This document shows positions 1-5,126 of a DNA stretch of 5,470 nucleotides, piece after piece (position 1 is the stretch's first letter; every line of letters starts with the position of its first letter). The position numbers and the translations under genes were made by a program. Under the pieces are notes generated by a model, which worked only from the letters and a program-made list of their open reading frames with translations, was not told the origin of the DNA and searched no databases. This stretch comes from Candidatus Hikarchaeia archaeon HikBin4 (GTDB taxonomy: Archaea; Halobacteriota; Halobacteria; Halobacteriales; Hikarchaeaceae), in the NCBI GenBank assembly GCA_009889685.1, contig WTZT01000052.1, forward strand, positions 1 to 5,470. The letters run 5' to 3'.

Positions 1-1
1 T

Positions 2-745
2 GAAACTGAAGTTAATGGGATCTTAAATCTTATTCTTGAGGTGCTTAAAACATTCAATCTTGACTTTGAAATTTTCCTTGCAACACGCCCCGAAAAATAT
101 GAAGGTAGCCTGGAAATATGGGAAAAAGCAGAAGCACAACTCAAATCTGTACTTGACAATTCGGGTCTTGTTTATACGACAAATGAAGGTGATGGTGCAT
201 TTTATGGTCCGAAAATTGATTTTGCATTCAAAGACGCTCTTGGTAGATCTTGGGATGGCCCTACCGTCCAACTAGACTTCACTATGCCAGAACGTCTTGA
301 CTTGAGCTATGTCGGTGCTGACAACACTGAACACCGCCCAGTGATGATCCATCGAGCATTATACGGTAGCTATGAGCGATTTTTTATGATCCTAATTGAA
401 CATTTCAATGGGAAATTTCCTTTCTGGTTAGCCCCTCAGCAAATTCGCATTTTACCAATAACAGACGATAATTTGGACTACGCACAAAAAATAGCCACTG
501 ATTTATCTTCTTTCAGGGTCTCGGTCGATGATAGGCCCTGGACAATTGGAAAGAAAATCCGCGCTGCTCATAACGACAGAATTCCTTATATGGTGATTCT
601 TGGAGAAATTGAAGAAAAACAAAATTCAATTTCAATCCGTGATCGAAACCAATCCGAAAAGTCTGAAGTAAACTTATCCGATTTCATAACTCATCTCACC
701 ACCGAATATCAACAAAAAACGATCGAACCTAATTTCCTCCTATAG
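2..745 (+). CDS. thrS: Threonyl-tRNA synthetase, C-terminal 247 residues (5' end outside window)
   Basis: Class II aminoacyl-tRNA synthetase that charges tRNA-Thr with threonine in the cytoplasm. The frame is open from base 2, so the gene starts upstream; E. coli ThrRS has 642 residues, so roughly the last 38 percent is present. Visible in order are the end of the catalytic core (STRPEK-type segment, here ATRPEKYEGS), the GAFYGPKIDF block, the QLDFTMPERLDL block, MIHRA (His codon at 350-352, the position of the third zinc ligand of E. coli ThrRS) and motif 3 GSYERF with its ATP-binding Arg codon at 377-379. From about base 440 onward lies the anticodon-binding domain, starting QIRILPITD and including RPWTIGKKIR and a SIRDR segment. 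The architecture is the bacterial type also used by haloarchaea, not the divergent archaeal ThrRS. The reading frame is intact and ends at TAG. It lies 58 nt before pyrG on the same strand. Confidence 0.96.
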   Translation, partial: ETEVNGILNLILEVLKTFNLDFEIFLATRPEKYEGSLEIWEKAEAQLKSVLDNSGLVYTTNEGDGAFYGPKIDFAFKDALGRSWDGPTVQLDFTMPERLDLSYVGADNTEHRPVMIHRALYGSYERFFMILIEHFNGKFPFWLAPQQIRILPITDDNLDYAQKIATDLSSFRVSVDDRPWTIGKKIRAAHNDRIPYMVILGEIEEKQNSISIRDRNQSEKSEVNLSDFITHLTTEYQQKTIEPNFLL

Positions 746-803
746 TCTATCTTTATTCTATTCTATTCGAAATCGTTTTCAAGTATGGCGGCGCACAGTT
801 ATT
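746..803 (+). promoter_or_regulatory. thrS-pyrG gap: possible thrS terminator and pyrG promoter
   Basis: This 58-nt gap is pyrimidine-rich in its first half and contains three perfect tandem copies of TATTC (754-768). The T-rich stretch could serve as an archaeal U-tract terminator for thrS. CTTTATTC at 751-758 could equally be a TATA element; its centre is about 49 nt before the pyrG ATG, giving a predicted transcript start near 780-785 and a leader of about 20 nt. There is no Shine-Dalgarno sequence before the pyrG ATG. The assignment is weak because T-rich DNA mimics both signals, and thrS and pyrG could also be co-transcribed. Confidence 0.25.
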
Positions 804-2450
804 ATGCCGAAAGCCGATTCTTCGTCAAATTCTAAGTTTATTTTTGTTACCGGAGGGGTTATGTCAGGATTGGGAAAAGGTGTCACTGCCGCCAGTGTAG
901 GGCGTTTGCTTTCAAATGCCGGTTTTACAATCACTGCCATTAAAATAGATCCCTATCTTAACGTCGATGCTGGAACAATGAACCCCTATCAACATGGGGA
1001 AGTGTATGTGCTCAAAGATGGGTCGGAAGTCGACCTAGATCTAGGTAATTACGAGCGTTTTCTTGGAATTGATATGACCAGTGATCATAATATTACTACT
1101 GGTAAAATCTACCAACATGTAATCGAACGTGAAAGGACTGGGGATTATTTAGGTAAAACCGTTCAGATCATCCCTCATATAACAGATGACATCAAACGAA
1201 GGATTCGGCATGTAGCCAAAGGACATGATATTTGTATAGTGGAAGTCGGCGGAACCGTTGGGGATATTGAAAGTATGCCCTTCCTAGAAGCACTCCGGCA
1301 ACTTTCCCATGAAGAACCTGACAATTGTGTTTTGTTCATTCACGTCACTCTGATTCCACATTCCAAAAATGAAGAACCAAAAACAAAACCAACTCAACAT
1401 TCCGTAAAAGAGCTTCGATCGATTGGTATCAAACCGGACTTAATCGTCGGAAGATCTACTACATCTCTAGACGACTATGTACGCGAAAAGATAGCATTAT
1501 TCTGTGATGTTCCCACCAAGGCTGTATTTTCCAATCCCGATCTCGACGATATATATTACCTCCCCATGTCCCTTGAAGAAGAATCTCTTGATGAGTATGT
1601 CATGGAAAAATTGAATTTACTCGATAGGGCCCTTCCACTTTCTAACAGAGACACCACTTGGTTCGAATCCGTAACTGCTCCTAAACACGATAAAGTCAAC
1701 ATAGCACTAATAGGGAAATATGGGTTGGAAGATGCTTATATTTCTGTATATGAAGCTCTCAAACACGCAGGCTTTCCTGATGGCATTGAAGTCAATACTT
1801 TCTGGATCCATTCCGAAACTCTCGACGATGGTGATATTTCCCCTCTCTCTAAAATAAAACCAGATGGCATTGTTATTCCTGGTGGATTCGGTTCTCGAGG
1901 AACTTCTGGAAAAATCAATGCAATCCGTTATGCTAGAGAAACAGGTATTCCCTATCTTGGCCTTTGCCTAGGATTTCAATTGGCAGTTGTAGAATATGCC
2001 CAAAACATTTTAAATCTCAAAGATTCCCATTCTTCCGAGATTCACCCCGAAACCCCCCACCCTGTAATCGATCTATTGCCTGACCAACATGATATCGACG
2101 AATTAGGTGGGACAATGAGACTTGGGGAACTCAAAACGCATATTGATAAAAATAGCCTTGCCCATTCTTTGTATAGCAGTAACCATTGCCTAGAGCGCCA
2201 CCGCCACCGTTATGAAGTAAATCCGAATTATATAGACGCACTTGAAGAAGCCGGGCTAAAATTCACGGGAAAATCTGGCCCCCGAATGGAAATATTGGAA
2301 ATCCCCGAACATCCATATTTCTTTGGAACACAATTTCACCCAGAATTCACTTCTCGTCCAACTCACCCAAGTCCTCCTTTCTTGGGTCTGATCAAAGCCG
2401 CATTCAAACATTCTTCATCCAACAGCAAAGGTTCTAAAATTTCAGAGTAA
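804..2450 (+). CDS. pyrG: CTP synthase (glutamine-hydrolysing)
   Basis: Makes CTP from UTP, ATP and glutamine-derived ammonia, the final step of de novo pyrimidine synthesis; family members form tetramers in the cytoplasm. At 548 residues it is a full-length member. The amidoligase domain (about residues 11-280) shows the P-loop-like GGVMSGLGKG (17-26, Lys25), KIDPYLNVDAGTMNP, the acidic Mg-binding DLDLGNYERF, EVGGTVGDIES and the nucleotide-binding TKPTQHSVKELR. The class I glutamine amidotransferase domain (about 298-530) shows PGGFGSRG, the nucleophile in GLCLGFQ (Cys388), and the His512/Glu514 pair in FHPEF, so the triad is complete. GGVMSGLGKG, where most bacteria have GGVVSSLGKG, and the ERHRHRYEVNP segment match my memory of haloarchaeal PyrG. 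The ATG at 804 puts the first motif at the usual distance and no nearer in-frame ATG exists. Short Ser/Asn/Lys tails flank both ends. The next gene starts 2 nt after its TAA. Confidence 0.98.
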   Translation: MPKADSSSNSKFIFVTGGVMSGLGKGVTAASVGRLLSNAGFTITAIKIDPYLNVDAGTMNPYQHGEVYVLKDGSEVDLDLGNYERFLGIDMTSDHNITTGKIYQHVIERERTGDYLGKTVQIIPHITDDIKRRIRHVAKGHDICIVEVGGTVGDIESMPFLEALRQLSHEEPDNCVLFIHVTLIPHSKNEEPKTKPTQHSVKELRSIGIKPDLIVGRSTTSLDDYVREKIALFCDVPTKAVFSNPDLDDIYYLPMSLEEESLDEYVMEKLNLLDRALPLSNRDTTWFESVTAPKHDKVNIALIGKYGLEDAYISVYEALKHAGFPDGIEVNTFWIHSETLDDGDISPLSKIKPDGIVIPGGFGSRGTSGKINAIRYARETGIPYLGLCLGFQLAVVEYAQNILNLKDSHSSEIHPETPHPVIDLLPDQHDIDELGGTMRLGELKTHIDKNSLAHSLYSSNHCLERHRHRYEVNPNYIDALEEAGLKFTGKSGPRMEILEIPEHPYFFGTQFHPEFTSRPTHPSPPFLGLIKAAFKHSSSNSKGSKISE

Positions 2451-2452
2451 AA

Positions 2453-2779
2453 ATGAAAATTATCTTTTTTGGAAGTGGTGGGGATCTATCACCTGTCTTA
2501 TCCGACCAGGGATTTGAACTTGAAGAAATACTTACTCTTGAGGACATTTATTCTTCTCATTCTGATACCATCATAGGTGCTGATTTGTTAGTCATAACTA
2601 ACACCAACGACCCTACTGGTATTTTATTGTGTAAAGAACTCAATCCTAATATTAAAATAATAGTTTATTCTCAAAACGAACTATCTGACTTCTTGAGGTC
2701 TCAGATCGACTTCGCATTGGATCCTCAACTGTTCCCCCCAGCTTTAGTAGCCGAAGAACTATCAAATTTATTTTTCTAA
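2453..2779 (+). CDS. Small Rossmann-like protein coupled to pyrG (haloarchaeal DUF7126-like), function unknown
   Basis: This 108-residue protein has no recognised catalytic motif. It starts with a beta strand and glycine turn (IIFFGSGG), alternates predicted strands and helices, and contains GADLLVITNTND, CKELNPNIKIIVYS and a C-terminal helix ending VAEELSNLFF. This resembles one half of a TrkA-N/Rossmann nucleotide-binding fold, as in RCK-type regulators, but the GxGxxG motif is incomplete. It looks like the roughly 100-residue haloarchaeal proteins sometimes auto-named CTP synthetase, which I recall as DUF7126; the DUF number is from memory. Nothing in it supports CTP synthase activity, and that name probably comes from its position. 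There is no signal peptide or membrane segment. The ATG lies 2 nt after the pyrG stop with no Shine-Dalgarno, implying translational coupling. A role in modulating PyrG or sensing a nucleotide is inference only. It ends 6 nt from the convergent moaB stop. Confidence 0.85.
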   Translation: MKIIFFGSGGDLSPVLSDQGFELEEILTLEDIYSSHSDTIIGADLLVITNTNDPTGILLCKELNPNIKIIVYSQNELSDFLRSQIDFALDPQLFPPALVAEELSNLFF

Positions 2780-2785
2780 TCTTCC

Positions 2786-3331
2786 CTATTTCTTACCCCG
2801 TCGTGCTTGTTCAACAGTATGACTGCACACAGGTAAAATAATTTTTCCTACTCCCAATTTAACAGCATTTGAACTACCTGGTAAACAAAATATTGGAGTA
2901 TATTCTGCTATACCTGCCATCGATCGACTAGCAATCGAAAGAGGTCCAATTTCCTCATAGGATAATTGTCGAAATAGCTCCCCAAATCCTGGGAGTTCTT
3001 TTTCTATTAATGGCGAAATTGCTTCAATTGTCACATCATCTGGAGTGGCCCCTGTCCCCCCTGTAGTAATAATTAGATCTATGTCTTCCCTATCTACCAA
3101 ATTTTTTACATAATTTCGAATCTCTTCGTAGTCGTCTTTAACAACTTTTTGAACAGCATTTTCATGCCCTGCCGATTCAACCATTTCTGCTATTATTTTA
3201 CCACTTTTGTCTGTACTATTAGACCGAGTTGTCGATATAGTGACGATTGCCACTTTTAATCTATCAAATCCGCCAATATGCCCGCAATCTGGGCCTCCTT
3301 TTATTTCTCCTACATAATTGTTTCTATCCAT
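2786..3331 (-). CDS. moaB: MoaB/Mog-family molybdenum cofactor biosynthesis protein
   Basis: Members of this family adenylate molybdopterin (with Mg-ATP) to prepare it for molybdate or tungstate insertion; in archaea MoaB is thought to take the role of bacterial MogA. It acts in the cytoplasm. The protein has 181 residues and one MoCF-binding domain, about residues 24-172. LKVAIVTIS opens the fold; a KDD segment (Asp66/67) aligns with MogA Asp49; TTGGTGATPDDVT (89-101) is the signature, with Asp99 at the MogA Asp82 position; PGFGELFR, SRSMAG and the FCLPGSSNAV loop complete the MPT site. The first 23 residues are an extension containing C-G-H (16-18), and a second C-S-H lies at 169-171. The ATG is 2 nt after the stop of the upstream idi-like gene with only a weak GGGG upstream, so reinitiation is likely. 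Assignment to the family is firm; MoaB versus Mog is a naming matter. Confidence 0.94.
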   Translation of the reverse strand: MDRNNYVGEIKGGPDCGHIGGFDRLKVAIVTISTTRSNSTDKSGKIIAEMVESAGHENAVQKVVKDDYEEIRNYVKNLVDREDIDLIITTGGTGATPDDVTIEAISPLIEKELPGFGELFRQLSYEEIGPLSIASRSMAGIAEYTPIFCLPGSSNAVKLGVGKIILPVCSHTVEQARRGKK

Positions 3332-3333
3332 TT

Positions 3334-3900
3334 TTATGCCCCTATTTTATGAAAATCCCTGTACATTGCAATTTCTAACCATGGGCATAAACCCATTTGA
3401 CGATAGTGTCCAGGATTGAGTTGCATATCCTCATAGTCCACCCACAATATTCCTGCTATCTCTTCTGGATCTGGATTTACTTTTGTATCTATTAATGTAG
3501 CCTCCAATACCGTACAAATCTCCCACTCCACACCCTCATTCATGTAATAACTTTTATATTCAAATTTATCTGTCATTGTTAAATTTCCATATTGGCTCGG
3601 CTTGATTCCCAATTCAACCTCTAGACGGTTTTTTGCTGCCTCCATTTGACTTTCATTTGGCTTAGGATGCGATGCAACAGTTCCGTCCCAATATCCTCCC
3701 CACAACATCTTTGATGGACTTCTTTGGGCTAGCATTAATCTCCGTTGCTCATCGAATAGAAGACATGTAAACGCCCGATGACGTATTCCCTCGCCTGTAT
3801 GGGCTTCTAATCGATCTACAATCTGCTGTTCTACATCACTCGAATCGACAGCTACAACATTTTGTTTCGTTTCTTGGACTTCATTCTCTTCTCGATTCAT
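3334..3900 (-). CDS. idi: Type 1 isopentenyl-diphosphate isomerase-like Nudix protein lacking the catalytic Cys
   Basis: Type 1 IDI interconverts isopentenyl and dimethylallyl diphosphate, feeding archaeal ether-lipid and carotenoid synthesis. From the chosen ATG (3898-3900) the protein has 188 residues, close to E. coli IDI (182). The family's metal site is complete: EAHTGEGIRH gives His34 and His41 (E. coli His25, His32), ASHP gives His78 (His69), EWE gives Glu125 and Glu127 (Glu114, Glu116), and the Nudix Glu is Glu96 (Glu87). Diphosphate-binding QRSPSK and the active-site Trp174 in CPW are present. The catalytic Cys (E. coli Cys67, in VCGHP) is replaced by Ala76 in VASHP (codon GCA), and the Nudix Gly is Ser77. 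As I recall, haloarchaeal homologues also read VASHP, so this is probably a lineage trait and not damage. An in-frame GTG at 3916-3918 would add six residues (MVFNAY) and cannot be excluded. Family assignment is strong; true isomerase activity is doubtful. It is first in a two-gene unit with moaB. Confidence 0.9.
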   Translation of the reverse strand: MNREENEVQETKQNVVAVDSSDVEQQIVDRLEAHTGEGIRHRAFTCLLFDEQRRLMLAQRSPSKMLWGGYWDGTVASHPKPNESQMEAAKNRLEVELGIKPSQYGNLTMTDKFEYKSYYMNEGVEWEICTVLEATLIDTKVNPDPEEIAGILWVDYEDMQLNPGHYRQMGLCPWLEIAMYRDFHKIGA

Positions 3901-4014
3901 ATATGCATTAAAGACCACATACTTGATACATTCTTCGAAATCTAAGGGAATTTATCTTTCCCTACCAAGTCTAAGATAAAACCTTATGAAGTCCCCTCTC
4001 TTCTCATTAATATA
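3901..4014. promoter_or_regulatory. Divergent idi/carA promoter region
   Basis: This 114-nt non-coding gap separates two divergent starts and must hold both promoters. The + strand AAGATAAA (3973-3980) lies about 37 nt before the carA ATG, and the same word on the - strand (3958-3951) lies about 36 nt before the alternative idi GTG and about 54 nt before the idi ATG. Read as TATA boxes they predict starts near 4003 and 3928, with short leaders. Closer candidates also exist: TTATG at 3984-3988 (A about 29 nt before the carA ATG) and TGTATCA on the - strand at 3930-3924 (A about 27 nt before the idi ATG). These closer elements would fit leaderless transcripts. Which pair is used cannot be settled from sequence. 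Confidence 0.6.
3951..3980. repeat. Perfect 8-bp inverted repeat, TTTATCTT - 14 nt - AAGATAAA
   Basis: The left arm is 3951-3958 and the right arm 3973-3980, with an unpaired 14-nt spacer between them. Arm centres are 22 bp apart, about two helical turns, so both face the same side of DNA. The arms either are two outward-facing TATA boxes or form a dimeric-repressor operator. The repeat is intergenic and central in the divergent region. A and T richness raises the chance of coincidence. Confidence 0.6.
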
Positions 4015-5046
4015 ATGGCCGACGCTTTTCTAGCTTTGGAGACCGGAGATGTACTAAAAGCACGCTCTAGATCCCCAGGATTGGCGCGAGGGGAACTTGT
4101 TTTTACTACTTCTTATGCAGGATATGAAGAAAGCTTAACTGACCCTTCTTACGAAGAACAAATCCTCACATTTTCGTATCCTTTGATTGGAAATTATGGG
4201 GTAAATCCCAATAGGTTCGAATCCAGTCGAATCCACCCCCGTGCCATAATAGCACGACAGCTAACAGATTCTATCTCTGGGTGGTTGTCTAAAGAATCTA
4301 TCCCCGCGATCGATACACTTGACACCCGGGAACTTGTCATCGCCATCAGGGATCATGGTGCAATGAAATGTGGGATTTCTTCTGGTAAAAATGCCACACC
4401 CGAATCAGCAATTGAAGAACTAGAACATTGTCCCTCTATGGATGACCACTCCAATATCGGTTCTTTAGTAAGCGTGAAAAAACCAGTTATCCACCCGGGT
4501 ACTGGTCCTCATGTATGTCTAATCGATTGTGGTGTTAAGAAATCCATTATTGATTCATTTTTAAAACGCAATGTGCATCTCACGATTCTACCCTACGACA
4601 CAACCATAATGACGGTGATCGATACCAATCCAGATCTTCTTTTCATCTCAAACGGTCCTGGAAATCCTAAACACTTTACAGCTGCAATTTCACTCGTAAA
4701 TGAGCTCTCTGGAAAAATTCCTATTGCTGGAATCTGTCTTGGACAACAGATAATTGCATTAGCCCTTGGGGGAAAAACCGAAAAAATGAGATTTGGGCAT
4801 CGTGGTGTTAACCAACCCGTTTTAGATCTCCTAACCAACAAAGTGGTAATAACTACTCAAAACCATGGGTATTCTGTTTCTGATCCTGGAGAACTCATAG
4901 TTTCTCAACTAAATGTCAATGATGACACCATAGAGGGTCTTGAAAATTCAAATCTGTCTATTCTAACACGACAATATCATCCCGAAGCCCACCCTGGGCC
5001 TCACGACACTCTAAACTTTTTCGACGATGTCATTTCTATGATCTAA
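4015..5046 (+). CDS. carA: Carbamoyl-phosphate synthase small (glutaminase) subunit
   Basis: CarA hydrolyses glutamine and channels ammonia to the large subunit CarB, which makes carbamoyl phosphate for pyrimidine and arginine synthesis in the cytoplasm. The protein has 343 residues, shorter than E. coli CarA (382). The CarA-specific N-terminal domain (about 1-155) includes LARGELVFTTSYAGYEESLTD, the YPLIGNYGV block, and AIDTLDTRELV and GAMKCGIS. The class I amidotransferase domain (about 165-343) has SNGPGNP, the nucleophile in GICLGQQ (Cys241), the FGHRGVNQPV and TQNHGYSV segments, and the His322/Glu324 pair in YHPEAHPGP, so the triad is complete. By my count it has about 40 Asp plus Glu against 27 Lys plus Arg, much milder than typical haloarchaeal proteins although the sequence resembles theirs. 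The ATG gives the usual family N-terminus; no Shine-Dalgarno is visible. carB does not follow and is not in the window. Confidence 0.98.
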   Translation: MADAFLALETGDVLKARSRSPGLARGELVFTTSYAGYEESLTDPSYEEQILTFSYPLIGNYGVNPNRFESSRIHPRAIIARQLTDSISGWLSKESIPAIDTLDTRELVIAIRDHGAMKCGISSGKNATPESAIEELEHCPSMDDHSNIGSLVSVKKPVIHPGTGPHVCLIDCGVKKSIIDSFLKRNVHLTILPYDTTIMTVIDTNPDLLFISNGPGNPKHFTAAISLVNELSGKIPIAGICLGQQIIALALGGKTEKMRFGHRGVNQPVLDLLTNKVVITTQNHGYSVSDPGELIVSQLNVNDDTIEGLENSNLSILTRQYHPEAHPGPHDTLNFFDDVISMI

Positions 5047-5094
5047 CCCAAACAAGTTACTAGGTCTCCTATTCTTATTCACTCATATCGGTGC
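5047..5094 (+). terminator. Possible carA terminator (pyrimidine-rich tract)
   Basis: After the carA TAA there is no hairpin that I can see, but a pyrimidine-rich stretch around 5066-5080 (TCTCCTATTCTTATTC) resembles the T-rich stretch after thrS. Archaeal RNA polymerase commonly terminates at U-rich tracts without a stem. The call rests on composition and position only. Confidence 0.25.
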
Positions 5095-5101
5095 CTTTAT
5101 G
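5095..5101 (+). promoter_or_regulatory. Possible TATA element for the blue copper gene
   Basis: CTTTATG sits with its A (5099) 28 nt before the chosen ATG at 5127, the spacing expected for a leaderless archaeal transcript. A TTATG word sits at almost the same distance (29 nt) before carA. Short AT-rich words are common at this base composition, so this is a positional inference. Confidence 0.35.
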
Positions 5102-5126
5102 CAACTTGCTTTCTGATATTTATTAT

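Noticed and set aside
23..271. Overlapping frames on both strands within the thrS fragment.
   Set aside because: They lie inside a conserved ThrRS catalytic region and their translations show no family resemblance.
754..768. Three tandem TATTC units as a microsatellite or regulatory repeat.
   Set aside because: Fifteen bases of low complexity in a pyrimidine-rich gap; mentioned in the gap entry but not convincing as an independent feature.
1033..1046. Perfect 14-bp palindrome ACCTAGATCTAGGT inside pyrG.
   Set aside because: It encodes the conserved DLDLG stretch, and alternating Asp/Leu codons easily generate such symmetry; coding constraint explains it.
2767..2790. Shared bidirectional terminator at the convergent junction.
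   Set aside because: The 6-nt gap and its flanks show a T-rich + strand tract but no stem-loop and no matching T-tract on the - strand; the evidence was too thin for a feature.
3901..3918. Six-residue N-terminal extension of the IDI-like protein from GTG at 3918.
   Set aside because: Kept only as an alternative: related proteins as I recall them begin close to the ATG at 3900, and the extension adds no recognisable feature. A short leader from the AAGATAAA box would favour the GTG, so this is not settled.
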